Source: an uncultured Blautia sp. (lineage in GTDB: Bacteria > Bacillota > Clostridia > Lachnospirales > Lachnospiraceae). From it: a DNA stretch of 64,000 nt. Positions 7,666-17,030 of the stretch are shown in pieces (positions within the stretch are counted from its first letter, which is position 1; every line of letters starts with the position of its first letter). The notes below the pieces were generated by a model, which saw nothing but the letters and a program-made list of their open reading frames with translations, was not told the origin of the DNA and did no database searches. Location of the stretch: the NCBI GenBank assembly GCA_900551075.1, contig URVB01000004.1, positions 1-64,000 of the forward strand, given 5' to 3'. The position numbers and the translations under genes are program-made.

Positions 7666-7924
7666 AACAAGAGACGCGAAGCCAATCGTAGAAATGGTGG
7701 CTGCACTGACAGGCGCAGACTTTTTCGAGATTGTACCGGTAGAAGTCTATTCATCGGACGACATCAGCTACAATGATAATGACAGCCGTGCAAATAAGGA
7801 GCAGAATGACAACTCCGTGCGTTCGGAAATTGCAGATCAGGTCCTGAACATGGATCAGTATGATGTGGCAATTCTTGCTCATCCCAAAATGGAGCAAGGT
7901 TTTTATTGTGCATTGTGTGCATAG
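7663..7924 (+). pseudogene. flavodoxin fragment
   Basis: The frame contains IVEMVAALTGADFFEIVPVE and later DQYDVAILAHP, recognisable as the helix and second strand of a Flavodoxin_4-type flavodoxin. The N-terminal FMN loop is absent because the reading frame enters out of the previous gene's 3' end. The C-terminal half stops abruptly after residue 80 at a non-homologous CALCA. It is a remnant deleted at both ends and another copy of the reductase-flavodoxin pairing seen in this cluster. Confidence 0.75.
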
Positions 7925-8245
7925 CGTTTGAAAATAGAGGAAAATAGGCACTATATGCACAAACAGAAGGTAAAGTGTGTATGGTGTTGAGATAGACAAA
8001 CAGGTAGAAGAGAGTATGTACAGCATGAAAAAGGGAGTATGTTTGCTGATTTTGGATGGAACCTTGACAGCAGGTCTGTTAGCAGGATGAGATATTGGTT
8101 GAGTAGGATGAGATTCCGCTCCGGTGTCACAGACAAAAATGTAGCAACTTGAGTGGAAAATTTTGAGCCTATAAAATAAATTTAATATATGACTCAAAAA
8201 GCAGAGAGGAAAAAACTTTCTGTTTTTTATTTGGAAGGATATGAC

Positions 8246-8383
8246 ATGAATGTGTCTTTAAAGATCAATAAGGATGTCTACTTGGAGGCGAAATTTGATG
8301 AGAAGTCCTTAATCAACGTAATCACTAAGAGTATTCTGAATCCATTGGATATGATTATTGGAGAATCCTCTGAAGACAAATAG
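8246..8383 (+). CDS. small hypothetical protein
   Basis: A 45-codon frame with a GGAAGGATATGAC leader before the ATG. The product MNVSLKINKDVYLEAKFDEK continues to an acidic end (ESSEDK). I do not recognise a family; it has no membrane segment or cysteine. It sits in a 660-base stretch (7925-8588) between the decayed redox cluster and an insertion sequence that otherwise shows nothing but AT-rich spacer, so it may be chance. Confidence 0.3.
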   Translation: MNVSLKINKDVYLEAKFDEKSLINVITKSILNPLDMIIGESSEDK

Positions 8384-8436
8384 TAGTTCCAAAAGGTGCA
8401 GCAGAGCTTCAAAACTTAGATGTGCTATGGTATAAT

Positions 8437-10211
8437 TAGGTAATTGCGAAACAAGTTCGCAATCGTGATTCTTGACAAGGAAGAAATCCTGCGAAGCATG
8501 ATTTTAAGGATGAAGGAAAAAACAGTTGATTTTGGCGCACTTTAATAAGCTGTAAAAGCTGTATTAAGTGGTAAGTCCTATCAAAAATCGCACTAAGCGA
8601 TTAAGGGTTTTAAACTACGAATATATTCGTGATGGTGGATTTTATCTGTAAGAATTACGGTTATCAGCTGTGTAATACCTGCCAGAATTAAGTCCGCATG
8701 CAATGTTTTTTCATTTTGTGTGCGTCGTCCGGCGAGACAGAGATTTTCTTTGATGTGGTTAATATCTCTTTCAACAACGGTGCGGATTTTGTAGGTGTCA
8801 ACCCAGTCTTTAGTTCCACGGAGGATGCCTGGATAGGCCCGGAGATTCTTTTCGGGATAAATATACACCATTCTGCCGGAAACGGAAGATGTGCATGGGT
8901 TCTCACAATGACAGATGCGGCGATATTTTCCGTCTTCACATTTATCCCATGTAGTCATGGGGCAGATGAATTTTTGACGGGCAATGCCGTTCTTTAAAAA
9001 AGCAGTATTATTGCCTTCTTTCTTCAATAAAAGGGAAGTATCGTTAGGACAGCAGGGAATGCCATCTTCATTGATAAAGGAGTCAACATCAGCCAATGAA
9101 GAACGCTTATTGAGTGGTATGTAGGCACATGAAAAATGGTTATTTACGCCAAAAGTATCTCCAGTCAGAAGGTCTCTGTACAATGGGAGAGAGTCAAAAG
9201 CGGTAACTCCAAGAAAGACCTTTGGACGAATTAAGGGATGCTTATGGAAGAAATCTTTTAAGGTAGGGATGAGGAGCTTGGAATCATGGGCGCATTTGTC
9301 CTCATCTGGAGAATCTGATTTTTTGTCAACAACGATATCAGGATGAGCCGCCATGAAGTCTTTGTTATAAAAGGAAATATGGCGAATAATGCCTAATCCG
9401 TTAGTGACAATGCCAAACTTTAAGACATAACAAAAATGTCCATTGATATAAAGTTGTTTGATTTCAGGGTTAGCAGATGCATGAGAAGGCATTGTGCCAT
9501 AAGCAGCCTTATAAGGGTCATAGCTTTTATCGAAGCCCATAGACTTTGCATAAGCTTTTAACTGTCGGATGATTCGGTTTGCGTATTTGGGATTGTTTTC
9601 AGTAACAAAGGCTTCGATACCGGAGGAATCAAAGATAGCCATATCAGCTTTGGCGGAATCAATAGCCTGGCAGATAGGTTCGGTAACATCAACGAGATTA
9701 TCGAACACAGCCAGTAAGTCATCAAGAAAATCTTGTTTAAATCTAGTGATTTTGGAAGCATCAGGGACTTTGGTAAAACCGCAGAAGTCTCTTAATGGTT
9801 TGGAATAATGAAGAAACGTAAGTAAGAGTTGGTCTGTGGGAATGGAAAAAATACGCTGAATAATTAAAGCCCCTAACAAGGCTTGTAAAGGGTATTTACG
9901 GGTTCTGCCCGTTGATGCATAGAAATGATTTCTAAAAGAAATCGGAATAATTTCATCAATGTCGATATGAGATTCTAATAGAGAAAGAAATACAGGCTTG
10001 TCATTTTCAAATTTATCTTGGCAATCTTGAAAAATATCTGTCACAGAAAGCTGTTTGTATGGTATCATAGATATCAGAATAACTCCTTTCTTGGGTGATG
10101 GTTTATAGTTTTTAGACAACTCTATTATACCATATCCGGTGAGGTGTTATTTGATTTTAGCAGCAAAAAAATGCCGTATTTATGCGGCTTGTGGCGTTTC
10201 GCAAACGCCTA
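8437..10211. mobile_element. complete insertion sequence (1775 bp) with terminal inverted repeats and 10-bp flanking repeat
   Basis: The left end TAGGTAATTGCGAAAC (8437-8452) and the complement of the right end TAGGCGTTTGCGAAAC (10196-10211) match at 13 of 16 positions. The element is bracketed by the direct repeat ATGGTATAAT at 8427-8436 and 10212-10221, a likely target-site duplication. Each end also forms a local hairpin (8443-8463 and 10193-10209). One transposase gene fills the interior on the minus strand. Because the target resembles a -10 box, insertion may have hit a promoter. Confidence 0.8.
8593..10068 (-). CDS. DDE transposase (DUF772/DDE_Tnp_1 type)
   Basis: About 491 residues, uninterrupted. 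The N-terminal part (FRNHFYASTGRTRKYPLQAL) is the DUF772-like region that precedes the DDE catalytic domain. The body includes PDASKITRFKQDF, AIFDSSGIEAFVTENNP with a catalytic Asp candidate, and a C-terminal YKIRTVVERDINHIKENLC segment that supplies the Glu. I start at MIPYKQLS (10068); the frame is open to a TTG at 10119, which would add 17 residues with no clear homology. It sits inside the element bounded by 8437 and 10211. Confidence 0.9.
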   Translation of the reverse strand: MIPYKQLSVTDIFQDCQDKFENDKPVFLSLLESHIDIDEIIPISFRNHFYASTGRTRKYPLQALLGALIIQRIFSIPTDQLLLTFLHYSKPLRDFCGFTKVPDASKITRFKQDFLDDLLAVFDNLVDVTEPICQAIDSAKADMAIFDSSGIEAFVTENNPKYANRIIRQLKAYAKSMGFDKSYDPYKAAYGTMPSHASANPEIKQLYINGHFCYVLKFGIVTNGLGIIRHISFYNKDFMAAHPDIVVDKKSDSPDEDKCAHDSKLLIPTLKDFFHKHPLIRPKVFLGVTAFDSLPLYRDLLTGDTFGVNNHFSCAYIPLNKRSSLADVDSFINEDGIPCCPNDTSLLLKKEGNNTAFLKNGIARQKFICPMTTWDKCEDGKYRRICHCENPCTSSVSGRMVYIYPEKNLRAYPGILRGTKDWVDTYKIRTVVERDINHIKENLCLAGRRTQNEKTLHADLILAGITQLITVILTDKIHHHEYIRSLKPLIA

Positions 10212-10322
10212 ATGGTATAATGTTTACGAGGAGATTATACTTGGTCATTATCAGTAAAAAGAATAGATCAAACATGGATAATCATGATATAGGATTATTG
10301 CGTGAAAGATGAGGGGACTAAG

Positions 10323-11234
10323 ATGCAAATAAATTGGGAAAGCTTTGCTGCATATAATCATGATGCACGTGGAATTCGGTTTAAGTTTGAAGACTTGTGC
10401 CGACAGTTATTCGCTAATGGGAATCTTTTTGGAAATAAGCAATTCAGGTATCTCCATGCCAATCCGAATAATCATGGATTGGAAACAGAACCCGTTTATG
10501 ATGAAACGAACAAGCGTTGGATTGGTTTTCAAGCAAAATTTTTTGACCAGGATGTGCGTTATGAACAGATAAAACATACTGCAGAAAAGACAGTCGAATA
10601 CTATACAGGTAAGGAAGGAATTGTTGACCTCGTATTCCTTTTCTGTAATAAACCTATTACATCTACAGCCGATGGATATACAAATGCAGTAGAAATATTA
10701 AAAAAGGCAAATATAAGAGTACAATTGATTACAGATACGGCAATCCTTGATCTCATAAGGAACAAGTATTATTATCTTGGCTTATATTATTTTGGGAGTC
10801 ATTCAATTCAGCAGGAATGGTTTGTTACCCACACAAACTATATGTTAAATGAACTTGGAGAACGTTATAATCGTGACTTTAATGTTGAAACGATATTTTC
10901 AGATGAACTTTCCTTATTCATTCATGACCAAAGAGCTGCAGAATATCTTAATGCAAAGAAATCAGATTTGCTTAATGAGATAAATGGGCTGTTATACCGA
11001 AGCATTAAAAAAGATTATTTGAGGAAACTGGAAGAAGTTGTCTCGACACTTCCGGATGTGGATATTGAAACACTGTATCTTTCTATTGGGTGGAATGACG
11101 TGGTACGTTTGGCTGTTGCAAGCTTTCTGAGTAATTTTGAAGAAGAACTCAGCAAGCTTGAGACAGAGAGGGACAAACAGTATAGGCTTTCTTGTGACAG
11201 AAAAGGGAGCGGAAAGAGCGAGAAGAGGCCCTAA
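10323..11234 (+). CDS. Avs-like anti-phage protein, N-terminal Mrr/PD-(D/E)XK nuclease part (frameshifted)
   Basis: First part (303 residues) of a gene split by a frameshift. Residues 10-150 look like an Mrr-type restriction-endonuclease fold: FKFEDLCRQLF, then acidic GLETEPV, then WIGFQAKFF, where E...QAK fits the PD-(D/E)XK core; FLFCNKPIT and QLITDTAIL follow. A basic-acidic helical linker begins near 270. The A4G3 run at about 11199-11205 loses the frame and a stop follows at 11232. In the -1 frame the linker continues (KEREEALKEYHNL) directly into the STAND NTPase of the next entry. The ATG at 10323 follows AGGGG. Confidence 0.72.
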   Translation: MQINWESFAAYNHDARGIRFKFEDLCRQLFANGNLFGNKQFRYLHANPNNHGLETEPVYDETNKRWIGFQAKFFDQDVRYEQIKHTAEKTVEYYTGKEGIVDLVFLFCNKPITSTADGYTNAVEILKKANIRVQLITDTAILDLIRNKYYYLGLYYFGSHSIQQEWFVTHTNYMLNELGERYNRDFNVETIFSDELSLFIHDQRAAEYLNAKKSDLLNEINGLLYRSIKKDYLRKLEEVVSTLPDVDIETLYLSIGWNDVVRLAVASFLSNFEEELSKLETERDKQYRLSCDRKGSGKSEKRP

Positions 11235-11278
11235 AAGAATATCATAATCTGGGGAGTCGGATTCATGATATAGATACA

Positions 11279-14200
11279 TTGATAAGGCTTCCGGACAGGA
11301 TAGCAATTTCTGAAAGAGAAAGGCAACTGTTATATGGAGATATATTAACTATTTACGGCAAAGCTGGAATTGGTAAGTCACAGCTGTTGGCCTCAAAAAC
11401 GCGAAATCTTTTTGATGAAGAGCGAATAGGGCTGCTATTAGTGGCAGGAATCTATTTTACTGATGATCCAATCCATGAGCAGATTATGAAAAATTTAAGG
11501 CTTGACTACAGTTTTGAGGATTTGATTGATATTTTGGAGACTATTGGTGAAAGAGATAATTGTATCGTGCCAGTTTTTATAGATGCTCTTAATGAGACGT
11601 GGAATAGAAAACTGTGGAAATCGGGTTTGCCTTCTATTATAGATAAGATTAAAGCGTCCCCGATGGTTAAAATGATTTTATCCTATCGGCCGGAATATCA
11701 AAAGCTGATTTTGCCGGATATCTTTCTGACAAGTCGGGAAGATGTGGTAACTATGCTACATAGAGGATTTGAGGATAATAGTATTTCGGCAGTAAGAGAG
11801 TTTCTCAATCATTATAATATTCCATTTACTCCGCTGGAATATTTTGGATATGAAATGTCGAATCCTCTATTCCTTACTCTATACTGCAAAACATACAATG
11901 GAGAAGAGGTTAGTTTACCCGCATTGTATGATCGGGTAATTGAACATGCTAATGGCAATATTTCACGGACTCTCAGAGCGGAATTGAGACAAAAGGGGTA
12001 TACAGAGGATAATGATCTTCTAAGTTCTTTAATTATGGAAATTGCGGAATGGCTGGGATCACATGATGAAAGATCCATTTCTCAAAAAGATTTGGTTCGA
12101 CTGAATTTTTGGGCAGAATATGGACTAAATGCAGTACCATTTGTACGTAATCTTATAAAAGAACATGTTTTTTATGAGTCTGTTTTTGATGGAGTGGAAA
12201 AACTGTATTTTGCTTTTGATCAGATGAATGATTATTACTGTGCAAAAGCAATAATGGAGAAATATCGAACAAAAGAGGAAACTTGTAAATATCTGTGCGA
12301 GAAGATTTTAGGAATACAGAATGGGAAACTGAGTAATCCTTGGAATCTGGATCTGTTTATAAATACATGTGCATTATATACAGAAAAATATGGTGAAGAG
12401 TGCATTGATATAATTGATAATCTGGAAAATGCCGATGAAAAATGGCAGGTTTTCTCAAGGTATATCGATTCTTTTCAATGGCGAGATATCCGGTATATTT
12501 CATCTGACCATTTGGAAGACTTGTTGAAAAAGTATCCTTGTGGTCCAAAAGACTTGTGGCCAATGCTGATTGGAAATAGCGTGAAGGTTTCACATCCATT
12601 TAATGCAGAGTTTCTTCACCGCTTTCTCTTAAGATATAAGCTAAATAAAAGAGATTATCTCTGGACAATTTATATAAATGAATTGGCAAAGGATGATGAT
12701 AACAGAATCGTACAGCTTATTCAGATGTATGACAGGGGAGAAAAGCTTGAAGTAACAAATGAAAAGCAGATAGAGCTGCTTTTGACTCTATTTGGATGGG
12801 TTCTGTCTTCGTCCAATCGATGGTTGAGAGATTATGCATCAAAAGCAATGATAGAGATTTTAAAGGAGCATTTTCAGCTAGGTCAGATTATTCTTGAGAA
12901 ATTTAAAGACGTAAATGACCCTTATATTATTCAACGCCTATATGGAATCGTATTTGGTGTCTGCTGTAAGCGTTTGTATGGAGAGGACCTTCAGACATTA
13001 GCAGAGTATGTTTATCATACAGTGTTTGAACAGGAAAAAGTATATCCAGATATCCTGCTTAGAGACTATGCGCGGCTGATTATTGAGCGATTCCTCTATG
13101 AGAATCCGGAATATACTGGTATGATAGAGCAAAAGAAAATTATACCTCCGTATAATTCCGATCCTATTCCAGAGATAGAAGATCAACATTATTTGGAGAA
13201 AAAGTATGATGGAGCAATGTTTTGGCTGATACATTCCATGCGCTTTGAAGGCATGGGAATGTATGGGGATTTTGGCCGTTACGTTTTCCAGAGTGCTCTT
13301 CATAATTTTGATGTGGATGACAAGAAGATATTTAATTATGCTGTCTACTATATTCAGACAGAACTTGGTTTCTCCGAAGAATACTTCGGAGAGCATGATC
13401 GGCATTGTGGCAGCTATGATAGACATCAGACTATAAAGACTGAAAGAATTGGTAAAAAGTATCAATGGATTACGATGTTCAACCTGTTAGCCCGTATTTC
13501 TGATCAATGCAAAATGATTGATCGTTGGAACTATCCGGAGAAAGAAGATGTTCAATTTGAAGGAGCATGGGAGCCTTACGTTAGAGACTTTGATCCGACT
13601 CTGAATCAAAACTTCATGGTTTGTGAAGCGGCACCCAGATTTGATGTACTGAATGAGTTTTTTGCTAAGGGGAAAGAAGAAAACAAAATTGCTGATATTT
13701 CTACAGCGGATGCACAAAAGGTTTGGCTTGAAACAAAAGGTATCTTTTTCAATGAATTGAAGGAAACATTGATTTTGACCGATCAGCATGGAATAGAGTG
13801 GGTATGCTTGACAAAATACTGTGACACGGGACGTAAAGAACTGGATACGGAAAACCTGCTGGTGTGGAGTTGGTTATATGCTTATTTTGTCAGTCCGGAG
13901 CAGTCAGACGAACTTGCCCGATGTGCTGAAAATGGACAATCTGTTATTACACATGATACGGCATCTCACCATGAAACGTATTCGGTCTTTAACAGAGAAT
14001 ATCCTTGGTCCCCAAGCTGTCGGGATTTGAATGCATATGCCTGGGTGGATGTGCAGATTAAAACCGGCGAATTTGAAACAGTTACGGAGATAGTACAAGT
14101 TCCGGATTTTTCCCCGATAGAAGCCTTATTGCGCCAATATGGTGGTTTGATTGAAGATGAGGCGTGGGAGGCGGAAGAGATTGAGGATGATGAGGACGAA

Positions 14201-14665
14201 GAAGATGATTTTGAAGTTCCAGAGATTCAGTTCAAGAAAGAAACCAGAAAACGAGAGATTGAGAAAGAAATTGGTAAGATTCTTCATGCTACAACAAATT
14301 TATTGTGGGAAGAAGAATATGATGCAACAAAAGAGACTGCAATTTCACGAAGCATGCCGTGTGCCGAGCTCATAGAAGTGATGAATTTGAGACAGCAACA
14401 GGCAGATGGGTTTTATTATGATTCCAATGGGAGACTGGCTGCTTTTGATACGGATTTGACTCAAAAAATTAACAGTGTTGTTATTCGGAAAGATATCCTG
14501 GATACTTTTCTCGATAAGACGGGGATGAAGCTTGTTTGGCTGATAGATGCTGAAAAAGAAATTCATGCTGGAGATTACTCCATTACAAAGTGGAGTGATT
14601 GGGAAGCTGTATTTATTTATGAGGGAGACGACATAACAGGGGAAATTCGCAGGCTTCAAGGCTAG
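11279..14665 (+). CDS. Avs-like STAND NTPase with large C-terminal sensor region
   Basis: An 1128-residue second part of the split gene; homology really starts near 11204 in this frame. Walker A is GKAGIGKSQLL (about 27-37). Walker B is VPVFIDALNE (about 100-109), the form seen in Avs and NACHT-like STAND ATPases, and ILSYRPEYQ follows as a sensor segment. About 800 residues of helical sequence without obvious repeats come next, then an acidic linker (about 965-985) and a conserved-looking tail. In Avs systems the C-terminus recognises a phage protein and activates the N-terminal nuclease. I infer this role from architecture and from the yhcG neighbour. No start codon with a good RBS is visible for this half. 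Confidence 0.72.
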   Translation: MIRLPDRIAISERERQLLYGDILTIYGKAGIGKSQLLASKTRNLFDEERIGLLLVAGIYFTDDPIHEQIMKNLRLDYSFEDLIDILETIGERDNCIVPVFIDALNETWNRKLWKSGLPSIIDKIKASPMVKMILSYRPEYQKLILPDIFLTSREDVVTMLHRGFEDNSISAVREFLNHYNIPFTPLEYFGYEMSNPLFLTLYCKTYNGEEVSLPALYDRVIEHANGNISRTLRAELRQKGYTEDNDLLSSLIMEIAEWLGSHDERSISQKDLVRLNFWAEYGLNAVPFVRNLIKEHVFYESVFDGVEKLYFAFDQMNDYYCAKAIMEKYRTKEETCKYLCEKILGIQNGKLSNPWNLDLFINTCALYTEKYGEECIDIIDNLENADEKWQVFSRYIDSFQWRDIRYISSDHLEDLLKKYPCGPKDLWPMLIGNSVKVSHPFNAEFLHRFLLRYKLNKRDYLWTIYINELAKDDDNRIVQLIQMYDRGEKLEVTNEKQIELLLTLFGWVLSSSNRWLRDYASKAMIEILKEHFQLGQIILEKFKDVNDPYIIQRLYGIVFGVCCKRLYGEDLQTLAEYVYHTVFEQEKVYPDILLRDYARLIIERFLYENPEYTGMIEQKKIIPPYNSDPIPEIEDQHYLEKKYDGAMFWLIHSMRFEGMGMYGDFGRYVFQSALHNFDVDDKKIFNYAVYYIQTELGFSEEYFGEHDRHCGSYDRHQTIKTERIGKKYQWITMFNLLARISDQCKMIDRWNYPEKEDVQFEGAWEPYVRDFDPTLNQNFMVCEAAPRFDVLNEFFAKGKEENKIADISTADAQKVWLETKGIFFNELKETLILTDQHGIEWVCLTKYCDTGRKELDTENLLVWSWLYAYFVSPEQSDELARCAENGQSVITHDTASHHETYSVFNREYPWSPSCRDLNAYAWVDVQIKTGEFETVTEIVQVPDFSPIEALLRQYGGLIEDEAWEAEEIEDDEDEEDDFEVPEIQFKKETRKREIEKEIGKILHATTNLLWEEEYDATKETAISRSMPCAELIEVMNLRQQQADGFYYDSNGRLAAFDTDLTQKINSVVIRKDILDTFLDKTGMKLVWLIDAEKEIHAGDYSITKWSDWEAVFIYEGDDITGEIRRLQG

Positions 14666-14838
14666 GAAAGTCATAGGAGTGAAAAATAGGAGCAAAGTGT
14701 TAAGATTTTGAATTAAGATAGGAGAAAAGGCATGGTAGAGAAATACAGAATGGAAAAAATTTGGGTATAATGAGTATTTATAATGGATTCGTGATTTTGT
14801 AAATGATTGAGGTGACGAGATAGAAAAGAGATCCATTG

Positions 14839-14865
14839 ATTTGTGACAACAGCGTTGACACAAAT
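14839..14865. promoter_or_regulatory. palindrome upstream of yhcG-like gene
   Basis: ATTTGTGACAAC-AGC-GTTGACACAAAT: 12-bp arms with one mismatch, ending 20 bases before the yhcG start and thus overlapping the leader. A nearly identical perfect palindrome lies inside the gene at 15158-15184 (24 of 27 bases the same). A candidate operator. Confidence 0.65.
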
Positions 14866-14885
14866 TTGAAAGGCGGTAAATTTTG

Positions 14886-15878
14886 ATGAAAAATGAAATT
14901 TCAACAGCAGGAAACTTGATTCAGATCATTAGCCAATCAAGGCAGAATGCTTTGATAAAGGTGAATGAAGAACTAATCCAGATGTATTGGAAAGTGGGAG
15001 AATATCTAAGCACAGAATCCACAAAAGCATTATTTGGAGATGCCTATATAGATACAGTCGCAGAAGAGATTCAAAATGCCTTCCCTGGGATTAAGGGCTT
15101 TAACAGACGTGGTCTGTATCGTATGAAAAAATTTTATGAAACTTATGTGGATGATGAATTTGTGACAACACTGTTGTCACAAATAAGCTGGTCCAACCAT
15201 TTGGCTATCATTTCAAAAGCGAAAACGCCCGAAGAACGTCATTTTTATCTGGTTCTTTGTGTAAAAGAAAATTATTCGGCACGGGAATTATCTCGTCAGA
15301 TTGATAGTGGATATTATGAACGGTATATGTTATCCAAGGAAAAAGTTCTGCCTGAACCAATAAAGGGATTGAAAGAAAATCCATTCTTGGATTCTTATGT
15401 GATAGAATTTCTGAATTTACCATCCAACTTCAAGGAATCGGATTTGAGAAAAGGTCTGATTAAAAATATGAAAGATTTTATTCTGGAGGTTGGTAAGGAT
15501 TTTACATTTATTGATGAAGAATTCAGAGTTCAGGTCGGCGGTGAAGACTATAAGATTGACCTGCTTTTCTTTCATCGGGGATTGCAGTGTCTTGTGGCAT
15601 TTGAGCTAAAGATTGGAAAATTCAAGCCGGAATATATATCAAAAATGGATTTTTATCTGGAAGCGCTTGACCGCCAGAAGAAAAAAGCAAGCGAAAATCC
15701 GAGCGTTGGGATGATATTGTGTGCGTCTAAAGATGATGAGGTTGTTGAGTATGCTATGAGCAGAACATTATCACCTATGATGGTTGCGGAGTATCAGCTC
15801 CAATTGCCGGATAAGAAGGTGCTGCAGAATAAATTGCAGGAATTGATCAATATGCCTTTATTGGAGGAGGATGAGTAA
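14886..15878 (+). CDS. YhcG-type PD-(D/E)XK nuclease (DUF1016)
   Basis: 330 residues. The N-terminal DUF1016_N domain (about 1-150: WKVGEYLSTES, FPGIKGFNRRGLYRMKKFYE, LLSQISWSNHLAII) is a DNA-binding-like helical region. The C-terminal YhcG nuclease domain carries YKIDLLFFHRGLQCLVAFELK (Asp ... Glu-x-Lys) at about 222-242, the PD-(D/E)XK core. The family occurs in defence islands and beside restriction systems. The ATG at 14886 has AAGGCGG about 9 bases upstream. It is separated from the Avs-like gene by 220 bp holding a GGTATAAT -10 box, so it has its own promoter. Confidence 0.9.
   Translation: MKNEISTAGNLIQIISQSRQNALIKVNEELIQMYWKVGEYLSTESTKALFGDAYIDTVAEEIQNAFPGIKGFNRRGLYRMKKFYETYVDDEFVTTLLSQISWSNHLAIISKAKTPEERHFYLVLCVKENYSARELSRQIDSGYYERYMLSKEKVLPEPIKGLKENPFLDSYVIEFLNLPSNFKESDLRKGLIKNMKDFILEVGKDFTFIDEEFRVQVGGEDYKIDLLFFHRGLQCLVAFELKIGKFKPEYISKMDFYLEALDRQKKKASENPSVGMILCASKDDEVVEYAMSRTLSPMMVAEYQLQLPDKKVLQNKLQELINMPLLEEDE
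15158..15184. repeat. perfect 27-bp palindrome inside the yhcG-like gene
   Basis: ATTTGTGACAAC-ACT-GTTGTCACAAAT has two perfect 12-bp arms and a 3-base spacer, within codons for EFVTTLLSQI. It is the partner of the palindrome at 14839-14865 in the leader; the two centres are 319 bp apart. Confidence 0.75.
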
Positions 15879-15944
15879 GTATCAGCTATTAAGTAGCGGT
15901 GCGCATAGATTTCTTTAAATGTTATAACTAAACTCCCATGCCTC

Positions 15945-17030
15945 GCACACTGGGCACCACCATAAATGAAACTGTGCGGTCGGCAGGATATTGATTATTT
16001 TGCCGTTGGAATCTATACTGATTTCAACGGCAAAGATCGTTTTCAATTTGGGCCTGTAGCCCGATAACTAAACTGATTTCAGGTACTCTCATTTGCACCA
16101 CCACCTGTCCAGCCGCTTGCGGCAAAAGGTACGTGAGTTTGGTGCGACAACCAGGGAGCTTCTGGAAATGGCTGACTGGCTCAAGGAAGGCGGCTGTGAA
16201 AGGGTCGCCATGGAGAGCACTTCATCCTACTGAAAGCCCCTGTACAACATCCTTGAGTCCTGTGAACTCGACGCCATGGTGGTAAATGCCCGCCACATGA
16301 AGGCTGTACCCGGCCGGAAAACGGATGTTAAGGATGCGGAATGGATTGCCGATCTTTTACAGCACGGACTGCTGCAGCCCAGCTATATCCCTGACAAAGA
16401 CCAGCGCGAGCTGCGTGGACTTGAACGTTACCGCAAGAGCCTTGTCGGGGAACGCACCAGGGAGCTGAACCGCCTCCAGAAGATGCTGGAAGGCGCCAAC
16501 ATCAAGCTTTCCGGCACGGCTTCGGATATCAACGGCAAAAGCGCGCGCAGCATTCTGGAATACCTTCTCGCCGGCAATGCCATCGACGAGGCCAAGTACG
16601 ATGAGATGTGTGACCAAAAAATCACCATAACCTTAAGGTCACCAAAGAGCAGATTATTGATAATCTGAACGGGGTGATGCCCCCAGCAGTGCAGGATGAT
16701 GAGGGAGCTTCTGAACCATCTGGATGAACTGAATATCCATATCAAGAATCTTGATGATGAGATAGACAATTTCATGAAGCCGGAGGAAAAGAAGGCATCC
16801 GCAGCAATTCAGGAAGTCACCGGCATCGGGAACACCAGTGCGCAGGCTATCATTTCATCGGGACAGACATGGGCAGGTTTCCACCAGACAGACATATCTG
16901 TTCATGGGCGAGATTATGCCCCGATGATAATGAGAGCGCAAAAAAGCGGAAATCCGGCAAAACCCGGAAAGGGAATGCCATCTTACGCACGACACTGATC
17001 ACTTGCGCGCATGCAGCCGTAAAAAACAAG
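15945..17030 (+). pseudogene. IS110/IS116 family transposase wreck
   Basis: Several short frames add up to an IS110-type transposase. Beginning near 16130: EFGATTRELLEMADWLKEGG, AMESTSSY then a TGA; DAMVVNARHMKAVPGRKTDV and DAEWIADLLQHGLLQPSYIP (16276-16668) give the DEDD-domain part. A Transposase_20 part follows (16770-17030: VTGIGNTSAQAIISS, then in another frame KSGKTRKGNAILRTTLITC). At least three stops or frameshifts are present. The C-terminus merges into the next gene at about 17025. GC and codon use are visibly higher than in the flanking AT-rich defence genes. Confidence 0.85.

Noticed and set aside
11199..11205. Programmed -1 frameshift in the Avs-like gene
   Set aside because: AAAAGGG is not a canonical X-XXY-YYZ slippery heptamer and no strong hairpin follows at the right distance; simple base loss is more likely, though not excluded.
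15158..15184. Internal palindrome as a transcription terminator
   Set aside because: It is not GC-rich, lies inside an open frame and no T run follows.
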